From Bacteroidetes bacterium UBA6161 (lineage in GTDB: Bacteria; Bacteroidota; Bacteroidia; NS11-12g; UBA955), in the NCBI GenBank assembly GCA_002422315.1, contig DIUJ01000051.1:21341-85340 (forward strand): a stretch of 64,000 nucleotides of DNA. Reading direction: 5' to 3'. The notes below the pieces were generated by a model. It was not told the DNA's origin and ran no database searches. It worked only from the letters and a program-made list of their open reading frames with translations. The translations under genes and the position numbers were made by a program. Positions 42,038-51,903 of the stretch are shown piece after piece. How positions within the stretch are numbered: position 1 is the stretch's first letter; each line of letters begins with the position of its first letter.

Positions 42038-44494
42038 ATGCTAAAATTCAACACAACAAAATTATTTATACTGTTCCTTTTTGTTTTGCTGCTTAATCTG
42101 AACAAAGCGTCTGCACAATTTTATTCAGAGTGGTCGCAAGTTTCCAAAATGAAAAAAGAAGAAATAGCAGAAAAAATATTCTTAGAATCTGAAACAGACT
42201 TGGGTTTAATTTCAAAAAATCCTAAACTATGTATCAATGCATATTCTGTAAAACTAAAGAACTTTGCTGGAGCATCGCAAGCTGCTTCGGTTGTAAATAT
42301 GTGGACCGACATAGGGGAATTGTATATGGTAAAACCCGAATACAAATTTTTCGAGGATACCTTTTTTCAAAATTTACAATTTATAGACCACTTGATTTTG
42401 GAAACAGACTTAAGTGATTCCAATATCTTGTATGCTGCATCCAAAATTCCTAATTTACAGAAAATTACTTTAGTATTAACAGAAGAGCCACAGGACTGGG
42501 ATTTTATATTCTATTTTCAAAAAATTGCCAACCTACACATTTATGGTAATTTTTTACCTGAATCTTTGCATGCCTTAGGCGAGAAGCTCCTGTATTTTCA
42601 CTCCTTACAAGAATTGGGTTTAAGTGTAGATTATGCAACCGATTTGCCAAGGAATTTCAACTTGTTGGCAAACCTTAAAGCCTTAAAGTTGTACGACAAC
42701 CAAAGCCGTATAAATAGGAAAAACATGTTGCAAGTACAGCCCGAAATATTTTCAATTTTTGGAAAACTTGGCAATGGACAAGCTGCTACTATAGATATAA
42801 TGTATTTTGCCGAAGACTATGGACTTACCTTTAGGGAAAACAAATACGTAGAACAAATATGGGAGGGAAATAGAGGCCCTTATGAATCCCCTAACAACAA
42901 TGAATCAGGAACGAGTTTGGTAAAAAGGCACAAGTCGAAGCTTGCCAAACCTTCCTTTATGCAATCTGAATTTCCAAAGAATCCCGTAGAAGGTTTGAAT
43001 ATTCCATCTGAGGTTTTTGAAATAAATACCGAACAACAGAATATACTGCATACACATAGCGGACTAAATTTGTTTATACCCGCACTTGCGGTGAAGGATG
43101 CCAATGGTTTGCCATTTAAAGGCAGCGCTTTTGTTTCCATTAGAACCCTTACAGATCCTCTTGATGCAGCATTTAGGGGCTTGGACTTGTGCTTAAGTCC
43201 GAAGGTTCCTTCTCCTTTTTACTCTCTAGATAGATTTGTGGAGATAGAGTTATCGGATGGGAATTTTGCCCTGCAATTGGATCCTCATATAAATTACAAA
43301 CTGGATTTTCCATCTCAGGACTCCTTATCCGCTCTCTTTTATTTGGATAATGAGTTTAAATCTTTTGTTGACAATGAATTATACAAACAAGCCGTTGTAG
43401 ATCCCCAATTAGAGAATTCAATAATTCCTCAGCGCTACGACGAGTGGTCGCGAAACCCCAATACTGTTCATCTTTATAAGTTAGATAACCGAACTTTTGA
43501 CCAGCGCTTTTATAGCACAGAGACGTTTTTCTTATTTGATGAAGAGAGTAAACAAGAGAAATATGTTAAGAAAGACCAATATTTAACAGGCAAAACATAC
43601 TATTGGGAAAAGGAAAATGCATCGCAGCAAGTGGTAAGAATTAAATCAGGGAAGACCCTATTTAAAGTAAAAAAGGTAAATCCGAAATCGAAAAAGAAAG
43701 GAGATATATTTTTTCAAATCCTTGACCCAAATGTATTGTTTTCAGAGTTTAAAGTTTTTGGGCCAAATCTATTTAAGCTAGAGGATACTCTAACAAGTAA
43801 GTTTTTTGGAGCAAATTATACTCGTTCGCAAGTGTATTCCGATATAAGAATAGAAGAAGACAAAACAAATAGTACATGGAATTTGATTCTGAAAACAGAG
43901 GAAGGTTTTAAAGTCTTGAAAATTAGTTCTATTATATATAAACCCAATGGTAAGCCATTGAATTTGAAGAAATCCAAAAAGATATTCCAAAAATATAAGA
44001 GAATACTTAGGCAAAGAGAGCTTTCCTTTAATGAATTTGTAAAACAGAGGCAAGTAGATTATGTATCGTTTTATCAAAAAAGACAGCAAGATTGGGAGAA
44101 AAAACAAACATTTAAGTCTGCATTTGTAAGGAAAACAGGGGTTTATTCCATGCTTAGAACCACGGAAGACACTACGCAAAACGAACAATTCTTTATTACT
44201 TTCTTAGATCAAAATGGCTTGCCAATAGACATTAGGAAGCTTTTTTGGGTAAGTAAGCATTTTAATACTGTACAAGAACTGGGCTTGGGCGATGTAAGTT
44301 TAAATCAAAAGGAAACAAGTTTGATTTTCTGTGTAGATTACAATGGGAATATGCATTACATAGCTGGTGAAGCATTTCGCTCCAAGAATTATAAAGAGGG
44401 TAGTTTGTACAATATTTACATGCAGTCTATGGGCCAAATGCCAAGAAATATTCAAGAATTTAAGTCACTAATAAAGTACGATAAACTTCACTGA
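42038..44494 (+). CDS. Large secreted protein, LRR-like N-terminal half, unknown function
   Basis: 818 residues with a signal peptide (hydrophobic run then NKASAQF, cleavage near 27). Residues about 85-220 show leucine-rich-like spacing (FIDHLILETDLSDSNILYAA, LHSLQELGLSVDY, LLANLKALKLYDNQ). Residues about 325-390 hold a compact block (INTEQQNILHTHSGLNLFIP, FKGSAFVSIRTLTDPLDA) resembling ZU5-like or gliding-type beta domains. The rest is Lys/Phe-rich, with YVSFYQKRQQDWEKKQTF. There is no T9SS sorting domain at the end, so it is probably periplasmic or carried by another route. The next gene starts one base after its stop. Confidence 0.7.
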   Translation: MLKFNTTKLFILFLFVLLLNLNKASAQFYSEWSQVSKMKKEEIAEKIFLESETDLGLISKNPKLCINAYSVKLKNFAGASQAASVVNMWTDIGELYMVKPEYKFFEDTFFQNLQFIDHLILETDLSDSNILYAASKIPNLQKITLVLTEEPQDWDFIFYFQKIANLHIYGNFLPESLHALGEKLLYFHSLQELGLSVDYATDLPRNFNLLANLKALKLYDNQSRINRKNMLQVQPEIFSIFGKLGNGQAATIDIMYFAEDYGLTFRENKYVEQIWEGNRGPYESPNNNESGTSLVKRHKSKLAKPSFMQSEFPKNPVEGLNIPSEVFEINTEQQNILHTHSGLNLFIPALAVKDANGLPFKGSAFVSIRTLTDPLDAAFRGLDLCLSPKVPSPFYSLDRFVEIELSDGNFALQLDPHINYKLDFPSQDSLSALFYLDNEFKSFVDNELYKQAVVDPQLENSIIPQRYDEWSRNPNTVHLYKLDNRTFDQRFYSTETFFLFDEESKQEKYVKKDQYLTGKTYYWEKENASQQVVRIKSGKTLFKVKKVNPKSKKKGDIFFQILDPNVLFSEFKVFGPNLFKLEDTLTSKFFGANYTRSQVYSDIRIEEDKTNSTWNLILKTEEGFKVLKISSIIYKPNGKPLNLKKSKKIFQKYKRILRQRELSFNEFVKQRQVDYVSFYQKRQQDWEKKQTFKSAFVRKTGVYSMLRTTEDTTQNEQFFITFLDQNGLPIDIRKLFWVSKHFNTVQELGLGDVSLNQKETSLIFCVDYNGNMHYIAGEAFRSKNYKEGSLYNIYMQSMGQMPRNIQEFKSLIKYDKLH

Positions 44495-44495
44495 C

Positions 44496-46013
44496 ATGCT
44501 AGAGCAAATATCTACCCCGCTTTTGTTTGTGGGTATTTTGGTTTTGTATTTTTTGGTCTTGGTGTGGATAGGGAGGCGCACTAGTGCCCAAGGCGACAAT
44601 ACTACTTTTTTTACAGGAAATAGAAGCTCCCCGTGGTATTTGGTAGCGTATGGTATGATTGGGGCTTCCCTCTCCGGAGTTACATTTTTGTCCATACCAG
44701 GCGATGTGTTGTTTAGTGGTTTTTCATATATGCAATTGGTAGCTGGCTATATAGCAGGCTATTTGGTAATTGCATTTGTTTTGTTGCCTGTGTATTACAA
44801 ATTGAATTTAACCACAATTTATGGTTATTTAGAGCAAAGGTTTGGGAGGAACGCATACAAAACAGGGGCTTTTTATTTTCTTTTGTCTAGGTCTATAGGT
44901 TCTGCTTTTAGGTTGTTTTTGGTAGCTTTGGTTCTTCAAACATTTATCTCAGACCCTCTAGGTTTTCCTTTTGAAGCTACAGTTCTTGTTACTATCATAC
45001 TCATTTGGGTGTATTCGTTTAAGGGTGGGATAAAAACCATAGTATATACCGATACCCTCCAAACCACCTTTATGCTACTTTCCTTAGGCATCAGTTTAGT
45101 TTATTTATGGCAACAAATCCAACTTTTGGAACCCAATAGCAGTGTTTGGCAGCAGGTGGGTGAAATGGGTATGGATTATTGGCTCGTGTGGGAACCTAGC
45201 GCGAAGAATCATTTCTTGAAGCATTTTTTTGGTGGTATGTTTATAACCATCACAATGACCGGATTAGACCAAGACATGATGCAAAAAAATTTAACATGTA
45301 AAAGTTTAAAAGAGTCACAAAAAAATGTATTGTGGATGAGTTCCTTGCTGGTGCCTGTAAATTTTCTTTTTTTGCTTCTTGGCTCTTTGTTGTATGTGTA
45401 TGGGAGCAAAGTAGGTTTTTTGCAAATCGAGACTCTTGCAGAAGGAAAAAAAATATGGATGCAAAATGCTGGAATAATTAGTTCAGATAAGGTTTTTGCT
45501 GTAATAGCAGCATATGAATTACCTGTTTTTGCTGCTTTACTTTTTTTTGTAGGTTTGGTAGCTGCTGCTTATTCTACCGCCGATTCGGGCCTTACAGCCC
45601 TAACTACTACCTTTTGTGTAGATTTTTTAGGATTTAAAGAAGGGAAAGGTACTGTAAAACAAAGATATTGGGTTCATTTTGCATTTTCTATGCTGCTATT
45701 TGTAATGATAATAGTATTCAAAAAACTGAACAATGAGGCTGTAATTAAGGAACTTTTTACAATAGCGGGATATACTTATGGGCCCTTGTTAGGCATGTTT
45801 ACATTTGGGTTATTGCATAAACATAAAACTAGGGATATGTGGATTCCAATTGTATGTGTGCTTTCACCTTTGTTTACCTTTGTTTTACACCACTATAGCG
45901 AGATTTTATTTAATGGATATGTATTTGGTTTTGAGCTGTTATTGGTAAATGGCTTTATAACCTATTTGGGTCTTTGGGTATTGTCGTGGAGAAGAAACAA
46001 AAGCCAGTTTTAA
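44496..46013 (+). CDS. Sodium:solute symporter (SSF family)
   Basis: A 505-residue inner-membrane transporter with about 13 helices. It has the SSF opening (LVLVWIGRRTSAQGDNTTFF, GASLSGVTFLSIPG), YLEQRFGRNAYKTGA, GGIKTIVYTDTLQTTFML and the Na+-binding-region AAAYSTADSGLTALTT. It couples sodium entry to uptake of an organic solute that cannot be inferred. It follows the secreted protein gene by one base, which suggests that they are transcribed together. Confidence 0.93.
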   Translation: MLEQISTPLLFVGILVLYFLVLVWIGRRTSAQGDNTTFFTGNRSSPWYLVAYGMIGASLSGVTFLSIPGDVLFSGFSYMQLVAGYIAGYLVIAFVLLPVYYKLNLTTIYGYLEQRFGRNAYKTGAFYFLLSRSIGSAFRLFLVALVLQTFISDPLGFPFEATVLVTIILIWVYSFKGGIKTIVYTDTLQTTFMLLSLGISLVYLWQQIQLLEPNSSVWQQVGEMGMDYWLVWEPSAKNHFLKHFFGGMFITITMTGLDQDMMQKNLTCKSLKESQKNVLWMSSLLVPVNFLFLLLGSLLYVYGSKVGFLQIETLAEGKKIWMQNAGIISSDKVFAVIAAYELPVFAALLFFVGLVAAAYSTADSGLTALTTTFCVDFLGFKEGKGTVKQRYWVHFAFSMLLFVMIIVFKKLNNEAVIKELFTIAGYTYGPLLGMFTFGLLHKHKTRDMWIPIVCVLSPLFTFVLHHYSEILFNGYVFGFELLLVNGFITYLGLWVLSWRRNKSQF

Positions 46014-46106
46014 CTTATAAATGGAAATTATTTAATAGTTTATTAATTAATTTGTGCGTATAGTTGTAATTTTACGACTTATATACCCACAAACAACAAA
46101 CTCTAT

Positions 46107-46757
46107 ATGTGCTTTTCCGCAACAGCCAGTTTTGTAGCCAGCGCTTCACTTATAGCTACAGGCTATGCTACCATAAAAAACACCTCTACAAAAGAACAAG
46201 TTCCTTTTGCTTCCATCCCCATATTATTTGGTGTGCAGCAAGGTATTGAGGGTTTTGTATGGCTCTCGCTTCAGCAAGCAGAATTTCAGGCTATACACAA
46301 CGTCACGGTGTATGGATTTTTATTTTTTGCACAAGTTTTCTGGCCTTTTTGGGTTCCTTTTTCTATTTGGCTTATAGAGAAAAATGCTCTAAGGAAAAAA
46401 ATCCTTTCTGTTATCTTGTTTCTGGGGACAATAGTGGCAATGTATTTGGCCTATTGTTTGGTGGTATTCGAGCCTGTTGCAAGTATTCATAATCACCATA
46501 TAATGTATACTCTCAATTTTCCCGCTTATTTTTGGTGGTTTAGTGGTTTGTTCTATTTTGTACCAACAGTATTGCCTCCATTTTTTTCTTCGATAAAAAA
46601 GATGGTTTGGTTAGGGATTCTTGTTTTTTTGTCTTTTTTAGTTTCTAAGTTATTTTTCTTTGAACAATTAATTTCTGTTTGGTGTTTTTTTGCAGCAACT
46701 ATGAGTGTTGTAGTTTGGTATGTTTTAAAAAAGAACCCACTAAAAGCTATTTTGTAG
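46107..46757 (+). CDS. DUF6629-type membrane protein
   Basis: 216 residues with about seven membrane helices. It starts MCFSATASFVASASLIATGY and continues PILFGVQQGIEGFVWLSL, the signature of a conserved bacterial membrane family (DUF6629). The function is unknown. It stands alone, in front of the Fur-family gene. Confidence 0.8.
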   Translation: MCFSATASFVASASLIATGYATIKNTSTKEQVPFASIPILFGVQQGIEGFVWLSLQQAEFQAIHNVTVYGFLFFAQVFWPFWVPFSIWLIEKNALRKKILSVILFLGTIVAMYLAYCLVVFEPVASIHNHHIMYTLNFPAYFWWFSGLFYFVPTVLPPFFSSIKKMVWLGILVFLSFLVSKLFFFEQLISVWCFFAATMSVVVWYVLKKNPLKAIL

Positions 46758-46887
46758 CAAAATAATGAAGTTCTAAAACAAGTATTCGAAACAAAGATTC
46801 TTTACTCTGAAATTGGAGAATGTATGGGGAGTTGTTTCCAATATTTTTTTTAACTTGCACAACAAAATAACAGGAGTTTTAAAAGGG

Positions 46888-47289
46888 ATGTCTTTAGCTA
46901 TAAATTTACTCAAAGAGAAAGGTTTGAAGGTTACCGAACAGAGGGCTTCTGTTTTGCAAAAGCTTTCACAGCATTCACATCCTCAGTTATTAAACGAGCT
47001 ACAAGAGGCCTTGGGGCAGGGCATGAACAGGATTACTTTGTACCGGGTTTTAAATGATTTAGAATCTGTATCTCTAATAAAAATATTCTTTGGAGCCGAT
47101 GGTCAAAAGTATATTGAGTTGAAACAGGGTCAGAGCAGCAATCACAAATTGTCACATCTTCATTTTCAGTGCTCAGAATGTCAGCATTTGTATTGTGTAG
47201 AAAATGTAGAAGTATTTGGATTGCCAGAAGGTTTTAGTATTAAGAGCGACAAAACAGTATTGGCTGGTATGTGTAACAATTGCCAGTGA
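46888..47289 (+). CDS. Fur-family transcriptional repressor
   Basis: Starting at ATG 46888 (preceded by aggag) the protein has 133 residues, a normal length for Fur/Zur/PerR. LLKEKGLKVTEQRASVLQKL and LQEALGQGMNRITLYRVLNDLE form the winged helix; HLHFQCSECQHLYC and MCNNCQ carry the structural Zn cysteines (two CxxC). The frame opens earlier at TTG 46813, but that part shows no similarity to the family. The metal specificity cannot be told from these motifs; the compact HLHFQCSECQ form is common in Bacteroidota Fur-like proteins. Confidence 0.9.
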   Translation: MSLAINLLKEKGLKVTEQRASVLQKLSQHSHPQLLNELQEALGQGMNRITLYRVLNDLESVSLIKIFFGADGQKYIELKQGQSSNHKLSHLHFQCSECQHLYCVENVEVFGLPEGFSIKSDKTVLAGMCNNCQ

Positions 47290-47326
47290 TTTTTTATTTT
47301 AGTATTTAAGTAGCACCATACAAACC

Positions 47327-48811
47327 GTGAGCGGAATAAAAAAATTAGCCAAACAAACACTAACCTATGGGGTTAGTAACATTTTGTCTAGGTCTGTAAA
47401 TCTACTCTTAACCCCTTTGTATACTTATTTCTTAGCCGATGCTTCTGAGTATGGAGAGGTTTCTGTCTTTTTTGTTTTTACTGCTTTTTTGTTTGTGTTT
47501 TTTACATTGGGAATGGAAACTGCTTTTTTTAATTTTGCTAAAAAGCAAGAAAATTCTCGAGCCTCTTTTTCCAATGCTTTTTATGCATTACTGGCATTTT
47601 CTTTGTTTTGGTTTCCTGTGGGTTTTTACTTTTCTACTGATTTGGCCCATATGGCAGAGTTTCCTGAGCGTAGCTTGGTGGTAAAAATGCTTGTACTTAT
47701 ATTGTTTTTTGATGCTATGGCAGCATTGCCATTTGCATTGCTTAGACAACAAAACAAGGCGATAAATTATGTTAAAATAAAAATAGCATCTACTGTATTT
47801 AATGTAATAATGAACCTTGTGCTAATAGCAGGGTTGTTTTTTTTACACAAGGTTGTGCCCTTGCCTTTCAATCCCCAGGATTATTTTATAGAATTTATAT
47901 TTCTATCTAACGTGCTTTCCTCTTTGTTTGCGTTGTTGGTTTTGGTTCCTTATTTTAAGCCTTTTTTAGGTCCTTGGGACCCCGCTCAAATGTTCAAAAT
48001 GTTAAGGTATTCTTTGCCATTGGTTTTGGTAGGTTTTGCAGGTATGATAAATGAGACATTAGACAGGGTTCTCTTAAAGTATTTGCTGGCAGAAGATATT
48101 GCAAATTCTGAGGTTGGAATTTATAATGCATTTTACAAGATAAGTTTGGTGGTTACTTTATTTATCCAATCTTTTCGTTATGCGGCAGAACCTTTCTTTT
48201 TTGGAAAATCAGAAGACCAAGATGCCAAATTGGTGTATGCTAAAGTTATGGATTATTTTGTTTGGATTTGCGGCTTTATAGTAATGTTAACTATTGTTTT
48301 TTCTCCGCTGTTAAGTAAACTAATTATTCGTAAAGAAGTTTATTTTGAAGGAGGCAGGGGGATGTCTGTAGTGCCTATCCTTTTGTTGGCAAATTTGTTT
48401 TTAGGGGTGTATTATAATTTGTCTATATGGTATAAAATTACCCAAAAAACTATGGTTGGAGGTTGGGTATCTTTATTTGGTGCTCTTTTGACCATTGGTT
48501 TTAATTTGCTATGGATTCCCACACTTGGCTTTGTAGGCTCCGCTTGGGCAACACTTGTAGCCTATTTCGCAATGACAATCCTGAGTTTTATTTTGGGTTC
48601 TATATACTATCCGGTACCTTATTCTAAGTGGAAATTGTTTTTCAATTTTAGCTTTTTAACACTAGTAACTTGTTGGATACATTTTATGCCACCCCCTATG
48701 GTTTGGGTAGTTTTAACAGCTTTCCTCTATTTAATTTTCTTTGCAATTATTGAAAGACCCGACAAAAACCCTAAATTTGCACGTTTTTTTTTAAGAAATG
48801 ACAAAAATTAA
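47327..48811 (+). CDS. Polysaccharide flippase (MATE/MVF superfamily)
   Basis: 494 residues with about 14 membrane helices. It begins [30 protein letters not shown], typical of the polysaccharide-synthesis oligosaccharide flippase family (Wzx/RfbX-like). It would move lipid-linked sugar across the inner membrane. The start is GTG at 47327. Its end overlaps the start of dut by 14 bases. It opens the gene string that runs to the EnvC-like protein, an arrangement I associate with Bacteroidota core genomes. Confidence 0.92.
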   Translation: MSGIKKLAKQTLTYGVSNILSRSVNLLLTPLYTYFLADASEYGEVSVFFVFTAFLFVFFTLGMETAFFNFAKKQENSRASFSNAFYALLAFSLFWFPVGFYFSTDLAHMAEFPERSLVVKMLVLILFFDAMAALPFALLRQQNKAINYVKIKIASTVFNVIMNLVLIAGLFFLHKVVPLPFNPQDYFIEFIFLSNVLSSLFALLVLVPYFKPFLGPWDPAQMFKMLRYSLPLVLVGFAGMINETLDRVLLKYLLAEDIANSEVGIYNAFYKISLVVTLFIQSFRYAAEPFFFGKSEDQDAKLVYAKVMDYFVWICGFIVMLTIVFSPLLSKLIIRKEVYFEGGRGMSVVPILLLANLFLGVYYNLSIWYKITQKTMVGGWVSLFGALLTIGFNLLWIPTLGFVGSAWATLVAYFAMTILSFILGSIYYPVPYSKWKLFFNFSFLTLVTCWIHFMPPPMVWVVLTAFLYLIFFAIIERPDKNPKFARFFLRNDKN

Positions 48812-49232
48812 AGTAATAAATAAGTCTACGAATGTACTACCAAGTTACCAAACACCAGGTTCTGCGGGCATGGATTTAATGGCAAATTTGGAGCATTCTA
48901 TGGTTCTAAATCCAGGCGAAAGAGTATTGGTTCCAACGGGTTTGTATATGGAGCTTCCTATTGATAAAGAAGCACAGATAAGACCAAGAAGTGGTTTGGC
49001 ATTTAAGCATGGCATAACAGTACTTAATTCCCCCGGGACTATAGATTCTGATTATAGAGGAGAAATTAAAGTACTTTTAATAAACCACGGATCAGAAGCT
49101 TTTGAAATTAAAAATGGGGAAAGAATAGCCCAAATGGTGATAGCAAGTGTGCATCAAATTTCTTGGGAATTAGAAGAAACACTAAGCGAAACAGAAAGAG
49201 GAGCAGGTGGCTATGGCCATACTGGAAAATAA
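48798..49232 (+). CDS. dut: dUTP diphosphatase
   Basis: 144 residues, a trimeric dUTPase with all five motifs: GSAGMDLMA near 21, [12 protein letters not shown] near 55, [13 protein letters not shown] near 75, IAQMVIA, and the P-loop-like [11 protein letters not shown] at the end. It removes dUTP and supplies dUMP for thymidylate synthesis. The start lies within the end of the flippase gene. Confidence 0.97.
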   Translation: MTKIKVINKSTNVLPSYQTPGSAGMDLMANLEHSMVLNPGERVLVPTGLYMELPIDKEAQIRPRSGLAFKHGITVLNSPGTIDSDYRGEIKVLLINHGSEAFEIKNGERIAQMVIASVHQISWELEETLSETERGAGGYGHTGK

Positions 49233-49249
49233 ATAATAAAAAAGAAAAA

Positions 49250-50254
49250 ATGAAGATTATAGTACCTATGGCAGGTATGGGAAAAAGAATGAGACCCCAT
49301 ACACTTACTATTCCCAAGCCACTTGTGCCTATTGCAGGCAAGCCTATTGTGCAAAGATTGGTAGAAGATATTGCAGAAATATGCAACGAAAAAATTGAAG
49401 AAGTTGCATTTGTAATAGGAGATTTTGGCAAAGAGACAGAAGCTGCCTTGTTGCAAATAGCAGAAAATATAGGAGCCAAAGGACGTATTTGTTTTCAGCA
49501 AGAAGCCCTTGGAACAGCACATGCTGTTATGTGTGCTGCAGAGTCTCTAGAAGGGGAGGTGATTGTGGCATTTGCCGATACTCTTTTTAGAGCAAAATTT
49601 GATTTTGATAGAAACAAAGATGGTATGATATGGGTGCATAGCGTTCAAGACCCCAAAGCTTTTGGTGTTGTAAAATTAGATACCAATGGGGTAATTACCG
49701 ATTTTGTAGAAAAACCACAAGAGTTTGTTTCAGATTTGGCCATTATTGGGATTTATTACTTTAGAGATGGACAAAATCTAAAGCAAGAAATACAATATCT
49801 ATTGGATAATAATATAAGAGAAAAAGGGGAGTTTCAGCTTACCAATGCTTTAGAAAATATGAAAAGCAAGGGCATGCAATTTGTTCCCGGCAAAGTGGAT
49901 GAATGGCTAGACTGTGGGAACAAGGATGCTACGGTATACACCAACCAAAGGGTTTTACACAATAGGGCTGCGGAATTCAAATTGGATACAGAGAGGTTTG
50001 GTAGCAGCGTGAAAATAATAGAACCTTGTTTTATAGCTCCTTCTGCTGTAATCAAAAATTCAACTATTGGACCTTACGTTTCTATAGGCGAAAATTCAAC
50101 CATAGAAAATTCAACCATAGGAAATAGCATTATTCAAAACAATTCATCTTTGAATAATATGGATATGAAAGACTCTATGATAGGGAATTTTGTAATTATG
50201 GATGGAAAAAGTAAAAGTTTTAGCATAGGCGACTATTCTACTTTACTTGGATAA
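49250..50254 (+). CDS. Sugar-1-phosphate nucleotidyltransferase with a beta-helix C-terminus
   Basis: Starting at ATG 49250, 334 residues. The Rossmann-like nucleotidyltransferase domain shows MAGMGKRMRPHTLTIPKPLVP (short form of the GGxGTRLxPLT...KP signature) and LGTAHAVMCAAE, then VDEWLDCGNKD. From residue about 245 a hexapeptide beta-helix follows (IGPYVSIGENSTIENSTIGN). It activates a hexose phosphate (glucose or mannose class) for envelope glycan synthesis. Earlier in-frame starts within dut are unlikely, since the conserved N-terminus begins at this ATG. Confidence 0.9.
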   Translation: MKIIVPMAGMGKRMRPHTLTIPKPLVPIAGKPIVQRLVEDIAEICNEKIEEVAFVIGDFGKETEAALLQIAENIGAKGRICFQQEALGTAHAVMCAAESLEGEVIVAFADTLFRAKFDFDRNKDGMIWVHSVQDPKAFGVVKLDTNGVITDFVEKPQEFVSDLAIIGIYYFRDGQNLKQEIQYLLDNNIREKGEFQLTNALENMKSKGMQFVPGKVDEWLDCGNKDATVYTNQRVLHNRAAEFKLDTERFGSSVKIIEPCFIAPSAVIKNSTIGPYVSIGENSTIENSTIGNSIIQNNSSLNNMDMKDSMIGNFVIMDGKSKSFSIGDYSTLLG

Positions 50255-50277
50255 CAATTACTTTTAATCTACTTTTG
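50247..50277 (+). promoter_or_regulatory. Bacteroidota-type promoter of the TPR lipoprotein gene
   Basis: TTG at 50247-50249 and TACTTTTG (TAnnTTTG) at 50270-50277 with 20 bases between, inside the Bacteroidota optimum. The ATG of the next gene follows 25 bases later. The promoter overlaps the end of the nucleotidyltransferase gene. Confidence 0.55.
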
Positions 50278-50302
50278 TACATTGCCTTGTGGGAATGATA
50301 CT

Positions 50303-51898
50303 ATGCTAAAGTTATTGACTTTTCAACTGAGGGTATTCCCTCTATTTTTCTTATTCTCTTTGTCTTGTAACTCTGTACGGAACCAAACTGCACAGAACAA
50401 TTCCTCGGTACCTGTTGTACCCGAGTATGCCACAGAAGAAAGATATACTTCTTATCTTTTTCAGGCACAGCACCTTGTGTTAGAAAAGGAATTTGTGAAA
50501 GCAAAAAACATGCTTCTAACCGCAATGGGGATTTGGCCAAATATAGCAGAAACACACTACCGTTTGTCTCAGGTATACATGCCACTAAATCAATATGATT
50601 CTGCTTTGCTGTTTGCACAAAATGCATCTAGATTAGATAAAAACACGAATATTTGGTATGTTTTTCAGATAAAAGAAGTGCTATTGGCTCAGAACAAAGA
50701 ACTAGAGGCAGTAGCTATTGTAGAAAAAAACCTGCCTCAAAACATGGGGTCCAAAGACTTTATTTTAGAACTAGATGCTTTGTATTCCAAAACCAAACAA
50801 TGGAATAAGAAAGAAAAGATGTGGCAAACCCTTGTTAAAAACTCCAAAGATTCAGAATTCGCAAAACGCGGTCTTGCTTCTAGCTTGTATATACAGGAAA
50901 AATTTTCAGATTTATATCCTATATCCAAAGATTTAGTAGCTATAAACGACTTGGATGGCGAATACCTCTTGTGGATGGCGTGGGCTATGTACCACAAAGG
51001 CGCAAAGGAAGAATTAAAACATTTTTTGGAAACAAAATCCCACATGCCTTTTGTCTCTGCTTCTCAGCCATTCTACAAAGAGGCTTATATGCTGTCTAAA
51101 CAAATTCAAAACCCAAGCCTAGTTCAAGTTTTTTTTGAAAAAAGCATACTGAAAGAAGAAAATAATTCAGACTTAGCACTTGATTTTTTATCCTATTGGA
51201 GCAAGAATAATACCCAGAGTAGCCAATTGTCAGAAAGCTTTTTAATGAAAATCACCAATCAGTTCCCTACTTTAACTCCCTTTAAAGCAGAACTAGTTTC
51301 ATATTATTTGCAAGAAAATGAACCTTTAAAGGCTGTCTCTATTTGGAACCAAAGTTTGGAGGGTCAAGACGAGAATTTAAAAATTTTATATGCGTATTTG
51401 CTTACAGGTCAAAGACAAGAATATCTAAAACTAAGTACACAGATAGAAGAAAAAGAACCTCTTTCGAATGCTGCATTTTTTGTACAGTTTTTGAATTATG
51501 AAAAGTTGTCTCTTCAAGAAAAAGAAAACTGGTTGGCAGAAAAAACAATCTATTTGGACAAAGAAAATGAAAAAATAAAAAATGCCATAGCTGTTTTTGA
51601 GACATTCAAAAAAGAACCATCCCAAGGAGTTTTGCCGGAATATTTGGCCCAAATATCACTTTTGTATAGTTTGGAAGAAGTAAAAGCAAGCCCAGCTTTA
51701 AATAAATTTATAAAGGCATGGAATTTGTTTAATCAAGGGCAAGAATTGCAAGGCGTGGAAATGTTGAATAGTTTAGAAAATACCTTGAATAAAGTTCCGT
51801 TATTTTGTTACGTTTATTCTAGCGCGTTACAACATATAGGACAAAAAGAAAAAGCACAAATATGGCAACAAAACAAAATAAATTTAGGTTGGTACTAA
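50303..51898 (+). CDS. TPR-like lipoprotein
   Basis: Starting at ATG 50303, 531 residues with a lipoprotein signal (hydrophobic run, then FSLSC with Cys22). The body is helical, with tetratricopeptide-like pairs: AQHLVLEKEFVKAKNMLLTA, AETHYRLSQVYMPLNQYDSA, and later ones through the chain. It would act as a scaffold in the periplasm or outer membrane. It lies in the usual cluster ahead of DUF4292 and the EnvC-like protein, and overlaps the next frame by about 37 bases if the longer start there is used. Confidence 0.8.
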   Translation: MLKLLTFQLRVFPLFFLFSLSCNSVRNQTAQNNSSVPVVPEYATEERYTSYLFQAQHLVLEKEFVKAKNMLLTAMGIWPNIAETHYRLSQVYMPLNQYDSALLFAQNASRLDKNTNIWYVFQIKEVLLAQNKELEAVAIVEKNLPQNMGSKDFILELDALYSKTKQWNKKEKMWQTLVKNSKDSEFAKRGLASSLYIQEKFSDLYPISKDLVAINDLDGEYLLWMAWAMYHKGAKEELKHFLETKSHMPFVSASQPFYKEAYMLSKQIQNPSLVQVFFEKSILKEENNSDLALDFLSYWSKNNTQSSQLSESFLMKITNQFPTLTPFKAELVSYYLQENEPLKAVSIWNQSLEGQDENLKILYAYLLTGQRQEYLKLSTQIEEKEPLSNAAFFVQFLNYEKLSLQEKENWLAEKTIYLDKENEKIKNAIAVFETFKKEPSQGVLPEYLAQISLLYSLEEVKASPALNKFIKAWNLFNQGQELQGVEMLNSLENTLNKVPLFCYVYSSALQHIGQKEKAQIWQQNKINLGWY

Positions 51899-51903
51899 AC
51901 AAA

